Shown: piece after piece, positions 31,640-43,048 of the stretch
Layout of the letters: the number at the start of each line of letters is the position of its first letter
Position numbering within the stretch: position 1 is the first letter of the stretch
NCBI GenBank assembly: GCA_012845835.1
Contig: JABAKD010000017.1
Coordinates: 5,964,651-6,028,650, forward strand
From: Undaria pinnatifida
Lineage: Eukaryota > Sar > Phaeophyceae > Laminariales > Alariaceae
Direction: 5' to 3'
Length of the DNA: 64,000 bases
The notes under the pieces: generated by a model
What the model was told of the DNA's origin: nothing
The model's input: the letters and a program-made list of their open reading frames with translations, nothing else
Database searches by the model: none
Position numbers and translations under genes: made by a program

Positions 31640-33925
31640 CACCAAACCAAGGCAGCGCTAGAGTAGGTCGGTTGCTTTTAGGCCTTTTTAGTTTCCGCGC
31701 GGCTCTGGGTCGCTCGTGCGAGTGGCCTGCCTCGTTTTCTTCGGCTTTTCGATTTCGCGATATGCAACGCCATGGACTTGTTTGTGGCGTAGGCTGCGGT
31801 AGAGGTGAGAGAGGTGCACCAACTGGCTTCTGAGGCTCCGCACGTGAGGACATCCCAAACAAAAAGTATTTTGAGAGAAGAAAAATAAAAACATTGTGTT
31901 TCCACGGGATACAGGGGCAAAAAATGCATTCATGTTGAGCAAATCAGGAATAAAATTATGTCGAGATTTCGGGTTATAAGCCTTTTACAACTGGAAACCC
32001 GTTTTTTGGGAAAAAATCGCCTGGAATTGGTGTAGGCGGGAAGAAAAAAAATTCTATACCCCCCAAATCCCTCCGTATACTAAAATCAAAGTAGAATTGT
32101 CCCCCAAGACGCGTGCTGCGATAGAGGTGCACCACTTTTTTGTGGGGTTCCTCAACTTGGAGCTCAAGAGATGTCCGTTCTTGACCCCAAAAACCGGTTT
32201 CAGGAGGAAAATAAAAACTGCTACCGGATGAATAATCCCATCTGGCGTAGGTACTGTTGAACGAGAATGTCACGCGAAAAAATGGCGTTTTTTTTCCTAC
32301 GATTTTGGGTCAAGCAGCCCCGCCCGTCATTCTGAAGCCGTCGTTTCAGACAAAAAGTGCTACCTCTGTCGTAGCATGCGCCGGCCATGCATGAATAACG
32401 AGTACAACCCCCTACCTACCGTGGCCTGGATGTCACAGTAACTATGGCCCCCAAAATCCATTCTACACTAACTTGGAGGTAAAATTGTCCCTAAAAAGGG
32501 CTTCCAGTTGTAAACGCGTTAAGGATCCCAGTCGTTTTAAGATAACGTTTCGGGCCCGAACGTGCTGATCCTATCGTAGCAGGCGGTGTCTTGTTACGAT
32601 CTAGCGCCGTCAAATTATGCGGAAGTCCTTGTTTGGGCGATGTGTAGAGCCAACGCCCACGTGACCGATCTTCTGACGTCGGAAGTGGAGCCTCGGAAGT
32701 GGAGCGTGTATCCCTGTGCTGTGACTTTTGGGTTATTTTGAGGAACGAGGACCAAAAGGACCAAAAGGTTTCGTGGTTCGCTTGCGCTGGCGGGGTATGC
32801 GTTCGGTGGTCGTGGGGGGTTCGAGTAGGTTGAAGGGCGGGCATTGTTGAAGCGTTTTCAACCGTTGTTTCACGTTTTCATATCCCACTGATCGCTACTA
32901 TGATTGCCTCGTTTAGCGTGTAAGTAGGTACAGTATAATATACGAAGAGAGATTTTGATTAGAGTCTGAGGCTGCGCTTTACAGCAAAGAACGTGGAACT
33001 TTGTCTCCCGGAAAATGTGCCCGTTGTGGGGGCTGCCGTAAGAACGGGATACAGGCAGTGCATCCTGGTAGGCTTACCGCGACGATAGGTTGACCTGCTC
33101 CGAAAGGTGTAGCTTCTCATCTCGGTGACCGTGGCTTGCAAGGTTCCCGTCTATTAGCAACATTCCTGGTAACAGGTATTTGGAGAAGGAAGGAGGTGTC
33201 AACTGTACTGGATGGTCGTTTCGAACAAACAAGAACAAAAAAATGAGTCATCCCACGGTAGGGGTGCGGCAGAAATTTCCCGAGCTCCTGACATGAGGAA
33301 GTCAATATGTCAACCGATACTACATGACTTCGAAGGCATTCGTTCGTCGCAAAACCCGACCAAGCTTCTGTGCCTTAGTCCTTGAAACCAACATGATGTG
33401 CTGGTGGTGAAATTACTTGACTATTAATAGTTAAAACCCGATAGTTCCTAATGTGAGGAGCTCAATTGACCAGGAGCGTTTTGCCGCAATCATACAACTG
33501 CAACCCCTACCGTGGGATGGTCGTGAAGCGCTGCGCCGCAAAAGTGATGGTGCTCCACAGGGCGACAGGAACACACATCGGGGTATGTAGGTATTAATGG
33601 TGGTCTCGACTAGGTGGTTTATCTTCGGATTTCAGAGCAAACCTGTTGACGACTACGTCACGTCGTCAGCCATTGGAAGCAACGCGGATTGCTTGGCTTT
33701 GGGTTGATACATTAGATGTGTCCGACCGAGCTCCAATTATGTAACACGTTCCACGGCAGAGCCCGACACGTACCGGTGCGCACGCGTGCATACGATGGTC
33801 AATTCCCCTTTCCCGAACACGGTATCAACCCAGAGCGGTAGAGTGTACAACCGAAGACCAACGCCCGAATGGGCAGGCTGGACCGTGACGGGAACAGGTC
33901 CGGCGGAAGGGTGGTTTCCCCTGGT
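31640..33925. other. Intergenic, R3 and TIR-family repeats, no gene
   Basis: R3 copies at about 31,975-32,060 (+) and 32,440-32,515 (-). A member of the ACGCGTGCTACGATAGAG family starts at 32,101 (GACGCGTGCTGCGATAGAGG) and runs to about 32,225. Beyond 32,520 I see no identifiable structure. Confidence 0.4.
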
Positions 33926-34185
33926 CTGATTCTACGATACCCCCCCCCCCAAAAAAAAAAACAGCGATTTTATTTAACGAACGTGTGATGGGTGCTCGCG
34001 ACAAGGAAGGATACTATTGAGAAAATAATATCTATTTATTTTCTTGTGTGCAAAGGTCTAACGATCGACGACGTCGGGGTGTCGCGGGACCCCGTACTTG
34101 AGGAAATACGGCCGGGATTTGGTTTCAAAACCGGTGATTTCGTTACGGAAAAGTTGGGGGGGGCTACGGTAGAACGACTTCCTGG
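33926..34185 (+). repeat. CTGATTCTACGATA family, copy 1
   Basis: Starts CTGATTCTACGATA followed by a C run and A run, then AACGAACGT, GACGACGTCGGGG, ACGGCCGGGA, GGTTTCAAAACCGGYGATTT, AAAAGTTGGGG and GTAGAACGACT. About 240-260 bp. No coding capacity; possible non-autonomous element. Other copies at 37,236, 37,667 and 39,284. Confidence 0.7.
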
Positions 34186-34454
34186 CCGGAAGGTTCGTTT
34201 GTGGGTGAGCTTGCGCAAGCCCCACGCTTCCCGGAGGGCTTTCTCTCCGGGGGGCTATCTCCGTCGCACCTGATCCCCAGGAATCAAGTCGGGTCGACGC
34301 ACTCACGCATCCGTATGCCACGGCACCTCGCGCTGCTGGAGTAGTAACGGCAATCGCCGGTAGGGACAGCTCGCGCTATCGCTACGAGGGAAACTGAAGA
34401 ATACGCCAGCTGGCGCTAGGTTACGAATTCAATTGAGTTAAACTGGCACGTGTA

Positions 34455-34515
34455 TGGAACGGCGTGGAAGCGTGGTGAACTTGAGCTTTTCTTTCCCGCC
34501 TGTCGGAGGATATCA
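34455..34515 (+). repeat. Fragment related to the short poly-A retro-insert
   Basis: GTGGAAGCGTGGTGAACTTG ... GGAGGATAT resembles the unique part of the 92-bp insert at 42,951-43,042, suggesting the same retrotransposed source. Confidence 0.45.
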
Positions 34516-34584
34516 AAATACCGTAAAACACGAAATGATGCAAACGTGTAAGCGTCCGATTTCACATAAGGTCCAGATCTACGA

Positions 34585-35088
34585 ATGATCCGCCTCGAAC
34601 ATGCCTTGACAAAGTGCCAATCCTATCTCGACGCGTATCTAGCAGCTGACACACACAAACGGCCCGCTCCAGCTCCAGGTCTTTTGCGCGCCATGTACGT
34701 TGAGTTAATTGACCCACCTAACACGCCGTCACCTGCTACTCTGGGGCTGCATCTGGGACTCGCTCTGCGTCTCGGATCGGTCCAGAAAGTTTGGTCCATC
34801 TTATGCGCGATTTTTTCGAGGTCGATGCCCCCTGCCGGTAGTATGCCGAACGGACTGGGTCCCTCCTCCCTTCGGGCCAGCGAGTCTGCAACGACCGCCC
34901 TATGCATTCAAACGTGCGCACATCTGGGCACTGCTGCCGTTGCGGGTTTCCGTGGTATTGCGAGAGCAATCTTCACGTCGGGGCTGCTCAAGAATCAACA
35001 GAGGACAAGCGACGAGCTCAACCGTTTTTGCACTCAAGCGCCTACGCCGTCCACGCAAGACTGCTTAGGTCGGAGAGATTTCATCTAA
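34585..35088 (+). CDS. Unassigned ORF, 167 codons
   Basis: An open frame with protein-like composition (starts MIRLEHALTKCQSYLDAYLA) but no recognised motif. It lies in repeat-rich DNA, competing frames exist in the same interval, and no splice or promoter context supports it. Most likely chance or an old element fragment. Confidence 0.2.
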   Translation: MIRLEHALTKCQSYLDAYLAADTHKRPAPAPGLLRAMYVELIDPPNTPSPATLGLHLGLALRLGSVQKVWSILCAIFSRSMPPAGSMPNGLGPSSLRASESATTALCIQTCAHLGTAAVAGFRGIARAIFTSGLLKNQQRTSDELNRFCTQAPTPSTQDCLGRRDFI

Positions 35089-35698
35089 CTACCATTGCTG
35101 CGGTTTTTGGAGCCAATCCGAGGCGGTGGGCCGATCTGCGAACTCCCTTGCCGGTCCTGTGGCCCGCTAGACCTCAATTAACTCACAGAGCTTCAGCGCG
35201 GGAGCAGTTGGCGTCATCATAGCGAAAGCCATGGGCGTTGCTGTATAATATGCGGACGTCTCTAGGCAACAATTTATTTCTGCCCTGAACGAAAAGCATA
35301 GGTCAAAGCAACAAATTGTTTTTGCGCGGAACGAAAAGTATAGCATGCCAAGTACCAAGAAAGTCGCAGCAAGCAACCCGGACTGCTGGCGTAGGAGGTG
35401 CATACGAGCTATACTTCCACTGTCAGGTAGTGCAAGCGCGAAGCAGCCCGGTCTGCTGAAAAGGAGCGGGTGGAGGAATTGGAAACGCGAGCTCCTAGCA
35501 GTTCCCCGTTTGGCTAATACCCACATACCAGATGTATCTGTCGCCACTCAAGACTTGCCGCTCGTCTTGGGGACTCAAAATCGTGAGCTGGACCAAATTA
35601 ATAATGCGATTTTGTTTTTGCTAGTTGTTGCTGTTGTTGTCTCACACTAACTCTTGTCAAAAACCTAGAGTCCGTAGTCACACAAGGGTGCTGGAGCT

Positions 35699-35818
35699 CT
35701 ATTACGGAGGACGATAGTAAATAGGACCAAATATTGTTGGTAAAAATAGATGAATATGTAGGTTTTTGTGTACACAGTAGGTCCTATTTACTAGGGTCCC
35801 CCGTAAATAGGAAGATCC
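35699..35818. mobile_element. Short hairpin MITE-like element
   Basis: Imperfect inverted repeats of about 32 bp (CTATTACGGAGGACGATAG ... and its counterpart ending CCCCCGTAAATAG) include a perfect 13-bp core AGTAAATAGGACC / GGTCCTATTTACT around a loop of about 57 bp. No coding potential. Compatible with a miniature inverted-repeat element or a hairpin-forming repeat. Confidence 0.6.
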
Positions 35819-36254
35819 GAAGAACCAAATAAATCAAAACTCGTACGGGAAATACGACGCTTTCCCGCCTTAAACGCACGATACGAAGAAGGCGCACGAG
35901 TGAAACGATCCAATGTGCAAACTGAACTCACATGGCCGCGGGTATCCACTCAACTACGGCATAGAGTTCCCCCGTTCGCACAACTAACCAACTCGCGGCT
36001 ACAAACTACAGCGGTTGGGTTGCCTGCACCGTACGAATCGCACGGTAATCGCGAGCACAGACGAACGCGCCTGTTGTCTGGAGTGCTATCAGAGTGACGA
36101 CCCATGGGCATGCAGTGAAAGAAGAGCAATCGAACCAACATTCATCATACAAAATATCAATGATCGCCGAGTTATCGAAAAAAAAAACATGAAAAAGACG
36201 ATCGCTGCTCTCGTGATGATGGTGTGCGTGCGGGTCGGGCCACCTGCACTATTT

Positions 36255-37235
36255 GCATTTTTGGTGGAAGCTCATGAAAGCTTACATCGAAGCGTGGAAG
36301 CTTCCATGGGAACTTCCACGGCATGGAAGCGTGGAAGCTTCCATGGAAGCTTCCCTGAAAGTAACCTCCACGGGATTTTGACGTGAAAGCTTCCACGGAA
36401 GTTACTCCCACGGAGGCTTCCGTGGAAGCTTCCACGGAATCTTTCACGGAACCTTTCACGGAACCTAACCCTAACCCCAACCCTAACCCCTAACCCTTCG
36501 TGGAAGCTTTCTTGGAAGCTTTCGTGGAAACTTTCGTGGAAGCTTTCGTGGAAGCTTTCGTAGAAGCTTTCGTGGAACCTTTCGTGGAAGGTTCCGTGGA
36601 AGCTTTCGTGGAAGCTTTCGTGGAAGCTTTCGTGGAAGCTTCCATGGAATCTTTTACGGAATCCTGCACGGAACCTATCCCTAACCCCTAACCCTTCGTC
36701 GAAGCTTTCGTGGAAGCTTTCGTGGAAGCTTTCGTGGAAGATTTCGTGGAAGTTACTTCCGTGGAAGCTTCCAAGATACTTCCATGAAAGCTTCCGTGAA
36801 AGCTTTCGTCGAAGCTACTTCCATGGAAGCTTTCGCGGAAGCTTTCGTAGAAGCTTTCGTGGAACCTTTCGTGGAAGGTTCCGTGGAAGCTTTCGTGGAA
36901 GCTTTCGTGGAAGCTTTCGTGGAAGCTTCCATGGAATCTTTTACGGAATCCTGCACGGAACCTATCCCTAACCCCTAACCCTTCGTCGAAGCTTTCGTGG
37001 AAGCTTTCGTGGAAGCTTTCGTGGAAGATTTCGTGGAAGTTACTTCCGTGGAAGCTTCCAAGATACTTCCATGAAAGCTTCCGTGAAAGCTTTCGTCGAA
37101 GCTACTTCCATGGAAGCTTTCGCGGAAGCTTTCGTGGAAGCTTCTGAGTTTTTTTTCATGGAAGCTCCCATAACTTCCATAGAAGCTTCCATGGAAGCGG
37201 TGGAAGCTTCCACGGAAGCTTTCATGAGCTTCCGA
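36255..37235. repeat. 12-bp GTGGAAGCTTTC minisatellite with interstitial telomere-like blocks
   Basis: Nearly 1 kb of GTGGAAGCTTTC and variants (dense AAGCTT sites). Blocks of CCCTAACCCC type at 36,463-36,500, 36,668-36,690 and 36,958-36,980 interrupt it. The second and third blocks start a 290-bp higher-order unit repeated nearly identically (36,671 versus 36,961). One frame reads EAFVEAFV repeats, a by-product of the 12-bp period. Confidence 0.9.
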
Positions 37236-37478
37236 CTGATTCTACGATAGCCCCCCCCCAAACCGGCGATATTCTTTAACGAACGTTTTATGGCTGGTCG
37301 ACACGAGGAAAGATGCTATGAAAAAACCATTCTCACACAATTTCATGTTTGCAAAGGTCTATCGGACGATGACGTCGGGGCGGCAAGGGTCACCGTATTT
37401 CAGGAGACACGGCCGGGAGCTGGTTTCAAAACCGGCGATTTCGTTAAAGAAAAGCTGGGTGGGCTACCGTAGTAAGAC
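37236..37478 (+). repeat. CTGATTCTACGATA family, copy 2
   Basis: Follows the minisatellite directly. Same landmarks as copy 1, ending at GGGCTACCGTAG. Confidence 0.7.
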
Positions 37479-37666
37479 TCTTCCACGCAAAAAACAGTGG
37501 TGAAGGAGACCGTGCGGGTCGTGGGTCTCCGTGTGCCATCCTCCTGCTAAGTATGTGCACACGACTCGAAAGGGGAATCGGTAGTGACGCCCGGTCGCCG
37601 CGATAGTTAAGAACTTGCCCCCGAATGCTTCTAGAGTTGGTTGCGGCGTTCAAAACCGACGCAGGG

Positions 37667-37910
37667 CTGATTCTACGATAGCCCCCCAAAAAAACAGCGA
37701 TTTTCTTCCACGAACGTTTCATGGCTGCTCGACACGAGGAAGGGTCTATTAAAAAAACGCCTCACTGAATTTTCTTGTTTGCAAATGACTATCGAACGAC
37801 GACGTCGGGGCGGCAAGGGGCACCGTATTTCAGGAGGTGCGGCCGGGAGCTGGTTTTAAAACCGGCGATTTCGTTAAAGAAAAGTTGGGGAGGCTGCCGT
37901 AGAACGACTC
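37667..37910 (+). repeat. CTGATTCTACGATA family, copy 3
   Basis: Third copy, 431 bp after copy 2 in the same orientation, with GACGACGTCGGGGCGGCAAG shared with copies 2 and 4. Confidence 0.7.
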
Positions 37911-38619
37911 GCGGGTGGTACTTTTGAGTTTATTTGCCAAAAACTAAGAGACAAAGGAACCAATTTCCTGAGAGCGCCTATAGCAGTGTCCGTGGGTGCA
38001 ATTCGATGCGAGCCGACAAGGGAAGAAGGGGCTGAAGTATTGTATGGTGATAAGAAAGTTGGCACGCACGGTGGTAGTGGGAAGGGGTGGGGGGGAAAGA
38101 AAAATCCCCGGATCTGAGTTAGGTCTAGAGACGGAGAAAGAGAACGAAAAGGTGCGAACATAGTAGATGTGGTGGATGGATGAAAAAGCAAAAAAAAAGA
38201 AGAGCATTTTTGACGATGAGGGAATATACCGCGCGAAGGTCCACGCGTCGCCTATTATACCAGCACACAGATAGTTGTAAGGGATTCCAAACGAACTGCA
38301 ATTTTGTGAGCGTAGGGAAGAACAATAAGGCGATCAACGACGGTGTGTCGAGGGGATGTACGCGCCGAAGGATGTGTGACGAGGGTGACAAATGATGCTC
38401 AAAATGGGAAATGATGTATTGCACCTGTGTGGGGGAGGGTGTGCCGGAGCCAAGGATCTTCCGAAACGAAAATGCAAGAGGTAAGACCCTATGCACAAAT
38501 GTAGGTAGGGAGTGACAAACCCGTCATAAAAGCACAAGCAGCGGTCACCACAGCGGGGTAACATCGACGTGTTCCACGCGCAAAAGAAACCACCAGGTGA
38601 CGGGCGGGACACCTGACCG

Positions 38620-38767
38620 CGCCGCGCTGCAGCAGGAGATCATGCAGTAGCTAGGGCTGAGCAGAGGTTGGGGAAGAGCAAAAAGCAGAGGGGATTAATA
38701 TCTCACAGCACAGGCGTCGAACCTGCCTGTACTGACGGGTTCGTATCCTTGTAGTAAACCGTATTTA
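38620..38767 (+). repeat. Dispersed repeat interrupted by the MITE
   Basis: GATCATGCAGTAGCTAGGGC ... CTCACAGCACAGGCGTCGAA ... CTGCCTGTACTG ... GTAAACCG is also present at 62,310-62,530. Its continuation after the MITE (TAGTACAAACCCCAAATAT, 39,177) matches 62,535, so the MITE inserted into this repeat. Confidence 0.75.
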
Positions 38768-39160
38768 ACAGAGTTTTCCGAAAAATGGGAACAGAGCCTA
38801 AAATGAGAACGGACGTTTTTTTTTAGAAAGCAAACCAATTATGTACAACTCAAAAAAAAAAAAATGACAGTCCTGTGGGGCTGTACAGCAGCCTTCGAAT
38901 GAGCTGTCGCTCAGGCTGGAAGTCCTCGGCATCGCCTCGGTAGCCAGCTTCTAAAGAAATCACCATAGAGCCAGCGTATATCGCTTTTTGCGCCCACCCG
39001 AAGGCATGAGATGGAGCATGACCGTTCTGACGAGCTCCTCTCACAGGGCTGGCCAAGGGGTTTCGCAGGATCATTTCGGTTCTCTGATACACCACATGGT
39101 TCTGGAGATAACGCTTGGTTCTCATTTTAGGCTCCGTTCCCATTTTTCTGAAAACTCTGT
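38768..39160. mobile_element. 393-bp MITE with about 43-bp TIRs and TA target duplication
   Basis: Left terminus ACAGAGTTTTCCGAAAAATG and right terminus are inverted repeats over about 43 bp (GAACAGAGCCTAAAATGAG versus its complement near 39,120). TA flanks both ends. The paralogous site near 62,517-62,545 lacks the element, giving an empty-site comparison. No transposase frame, so non-autonomous; TA duplication suggests the Tc1/mariner superfamily. Confidence 0.85.
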
Positions 39161-39283
39161 TATTTCCGTATATTTTTAGTACAAACCCCAAATATACTGC
39201 AGGTATTAATACGTACCAAGTCGATCTTGCACTACAATTATCGTGGCACCACCAACACCAGCTATCTGGTATAGTAGTTGCGG

Positions 39284-39570
39284 ACTGATTCTACGATACC
39301 CCCCCTTCCCCCCCCCCCAAAAAAAAGCGATTTTTTTCTCCTTCTTTTACGAACCTTTCATGGATGCTTGACACGAGGAAGGATGCGACGAAAAAAGCAA
39401 CCCTCAACCTTTTTCCTTGCTTGCAAGCAAAGGAAACTGTCAAACGATGACGTCGGGGTAGCAAGGGGGCACCGTATTTCAGGAGAATACCGGCCGGGAG
39501 CTGGTTTCAAAAGCGGCGATTTCGTTGAAGAAAAGCTGGGGGGGGGGCTACTACCGGTACCGCAGAACGA
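39284..39570 (+). repeat. CTGATTCTACGATA family, copy 4
   Basis: Longest copy, with an expanded C/A run at its 5' end and GCTACTACCGGTACCGCAGA at the 3' end. Confidence 0.65.
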
Positions 39571-39784
39571 CTCTTCGGCATCACCAAGCGTCAGTCGCGA
39601 CATATTTCTTTTCAAAATTGCCGTCGGTTGCACCCGTACCTACCCGTCAATGACCATGATCGCTATATTTGGGCTCAGCTACGCGGTCACGAACAGACGA
39701 ACGAGCACACGTTTTCCGCCTACGAGTATTTATCTGGAGAGTCGTTTTGAGGCCTAAAAAGGCATTAAAGGGAATCATGGGCGA

Positions 39785-39915
39785 ACACATAGTCTATAGA
39801 CTATATATATATATTATAAAAATAAAAAAAACACTTGGTACACCGGTGAGATCGAAGACTACGTCGAAACTCATGTTTGCAAGCTTTGTTGTGATACTCC
39901 GACCGCGCGCATGTC
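39785..39915 (+). repeat. R1-related fragment
   Basis: (TA)n, ATTATAAAAATAAAAA, GTGAGATCGAAGACTACGTC and GAAACTCATGTTTGCAAGC match the start of R1 copies A and B with divergence. Other fragments occur at 50,465-50,520 (-), 59,228-59,320 and 63,375-63,505. Confidence 0.6.
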
Positions 39916-40959
39916 TATCTGTTCCGAAAGGTCTTTAGATCAATAACTAAACGAGGTATGATCTGCCCATGCACTGCTCGTACTACAACTGCGTGTTTGT
40001 TGGCCACTTCGGCAAAGAAGACCGAAAACGGCACGAAATAAGTGACGATTACCTCCACCAGCGACACATGGTTCGCCAAAGCAGCGAGAAAAACGGCACG
40101 AAACCAGATTACCAAAGTAGTCACCAGCCTCACGCGGAACAGCCTGTGGGGCTTATCGGGGTTCGTCAAACGTCCGAACCGCAACAACTCGTCGTGCGGC
40201 ATGCATGCGGGCAGCACCAGATCAGTAAGTCCTACTCGTCTTGCTTGTTTGCACATCTGCGATGTTTCAATACGGTTGACAAGAGACCCACATTTTTGGT
40301 TGTTTTAGTTGCTATTCTTGGATCCGAAAAATATCAACCGGTCAACTACAACACACGTCAAAAATTAACCAACCGCACTTTTCGAGTACACTGTGCCCGA
40401 AATGTGATTGCAGTTGGCAGGAAGATAACATAAGAAGGAACCCCCTATAGTCCTCTTCCCACCCCCCTGAAGACCCCGTCTCCCTGCTGCCACCCCCCCC
40501 TCTCAAGTTCTCCTGGCGCTTTTGTTCCCAATGTTTCACTCTTATGTGACCTCAGCAATAAAACTAAACCTTGCTCAGCCAGCCGAAGAAACGGATAGTG
40601 ATAGGCAAAAGCAGGATGCCTCAAGCCTCTACGGGCTCCCCACAAGCCGACACAGGCTGCCACAACCTGCGGAACATCAAGCTACCGAAAAAGACGCTAC
40701 CGAGAACCCTCCCCCCACCCTGTCCAGCCCCCCACCCCCCCCCCCCGCCCCCCCCCCCCTTGCCCCCACCTCCCTACCCTCCAGCTACCGACCCCGCTTA
40801 ACCCCCCCCCCCCCCCCCCGCCCCCCCCCTCTCTCCCCATTAACGGACCCCGCGAAAAAACACACAAATCCCCCACAGGAGCGGGCACAGTCCGAAAATA
40901 TCAATAATGTGTACGCCACAGCACCCTGGCCGGGACAAGCGCGAGGAGGTTCCGCACGG
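39916..40959. other. Downstream of the PDI gene, no separate gene supported
   Basis: Opposed open frames at 39,969-40,433 (+) and 39,915-40,256 (-) are mutually overlapping and carry no recognised motif. Positions 40,700-40,840 are C-rich. Holds the presumed PDI 3' UTR; no poly-A signal could be assigned with confidence. Confidence 0.35.
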
Positions 40960-42590
40960 TTACGCCTCGGCGGCGACAGGGGGGGACGCGTTATCCCGGA
41001 TGAAAGCGATGATGGAATCCGCGTCTCTCATGCCCTCGTAGGGGACGGGGTTCGACTTGTCCCCGGCCTGCGGACCAATCAGACGATGAAGGGCGACGCG
41101 CGCGAACCAATCAGAGGACAAGGGACGAAACGTGCGGGTCAATCATGGGACGAAACGCGAGGCGTAATGACCAATAAAAAGACGAAATTGGCCACACGTG
41201 CAGGCAGAGAGCAAGAGGGTCAAGTCAACAGTATGTATAGAACGTATTTTTTCAGTATAAAAAACTGGCGATTAAACGTGTGAAACCTAATTGGAACAGA
41301 CCAAATCAGCAGCGTTGTTAACGCAAGTGAGTCAAATCCAAAGGGTTCATTGCGTTTTTGGCAATGCATGGCCAAATCACCTCGTTGTATTTGCATTGTG
41401 TATCGCTGTCTCGTAGGTCGTGGCCACAGAGAGAGCTTTCGCTCTATGAACAGGAGGCATCGGCGCGGACACTGGTTATGCTGGGTGTACGACGAGTGGA
41501 AATATCAGTTTAACTAATGAGAAGAACACACACTGTCACGATAGTAGCTATCGAGTGCCTCTTCATGTAAAGAGCTCCTACCCATTATCTGCTACCGAGC
41601 ACGACCCTCGACCGTCAAGGCTACCATACTACAACCAAATTAATGGACACCCCTGCCCCCCCATCCCCGACACCTAACCCCGTCAGAGCCCCAAACCCCT
41701 TCCTATACTAATTCCAAGTAATTTTCCCGCAACAAAGGGTTTCTAGTTATAAAGTCGTCAACACAATCATCGCACAAATACTAGGGGCCGAAAAACGTGA
41801 CCCGCGAGTCCAACAAAATCACAAAAATCACAAAAATTATTACAAATATCACGAAATCGAACAAAAATCACAAAACATCCCAAAAAAGACAATCACAAGA
41901 TCACAAACTATCACGACACCACAGAATCGCAAAAACCACACGCAACAAAAAACACAAAAGTCACAAAAACCATAAATCGCATAACCACCATATGGAACGT
42001 ATGACAGACCAAACACATACCAAGACAATCCATGCAGCAGCAAAACAACAGTAATTCTGCCAAACGAAGCACCGAACATAAGCGCACCTTCAAGAACATG
42101 AGGGTAGGGTAAGACTTGATCGAGAACTCCGCGGGAGGCATGTTGGCGTCCGCGTCCATCTTCGCCACCACGATAGAAGGCGTGTCGGAAAACTAAACGG
42201 AGTGCGAGCGAATCAAGGGCAGCGGCGGGCACCGGTCGGGGATAGTGAGATATTGGTTGCTGGTGGTTGGTTGAACGCATTTCTTCTGGGTAAAAAAAAG
42301 GGCAAAATACAAAATACCCCTGTCTGTACACCATATAAAACGCACGATAAAACACATCCCCCACCGGACGAACTTCAAAGGCGGATCTCTCTTACGACCA
42401 CGGGGAGGAGAGACACTGCTTGCACCAAGCGCGAAGCGCGCCGTGAGGTGTTCGGCGAGTCGCATCGCATGAAGCGCGTGAACTGCATCCTTCCGAGAAC
42501 CGCTCTCAAGACGGACTTCGGCACCTTGCGCCTACTTTCCCTCCCATGGATGACAGCGACCAATAAGGTACTTTCTTTCTGGTGCTACGG

Positions 42591-42628
<38 letters not shown>

Positions 42629-43008
42629 CACTTAAGGGGCCTTTGGGCTGCAGCGGCTCGGGCTGACCCGCGCAAGTGACCCCCCTCCCTTCCTTGTCCC
42701 TTCGCGACCTTGAGCTTTCGTGCTGCGCTGATGCTGCGCTTATTTAATCCGCAGTGGAACGGTAATCTATGCTATGCCGCTCCAAAAACAACCCACCTGC
42801 AGATTACTTTCGTCCATGGAGTAAACTGAGAGTCGCTCGTGCGAGTGGTCAAAATCTGGCGGGGCAAAATGGGGGCACTCCCCTTACCAAGGGCCTTTCT
42901 TTCTGTTTCTCCTTCACACACATCTACTTTCCAGCTTCTGGACAAGCCGTATGAAAATACGTGGAATTGTGGTGAGCTAAAGCTTTATTTTTCCCCATCC
43001 GCTGGAGG

Positions 43009-43048
<40 letters not shown>

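Noticed and set aside
36500-36978. Repetitive protein with EAFV repeats
   Set aside because: Pure consequence of a 12-bp minisatellite; no start context, splice signals or non-repeat domain, and it contains telomere-like blocks.
39915-40433. Gene on either strand downstream of the PDI
   Set aside because: Two overlapping opposed frames of similar length with no recognised motif; neither can be preferred.
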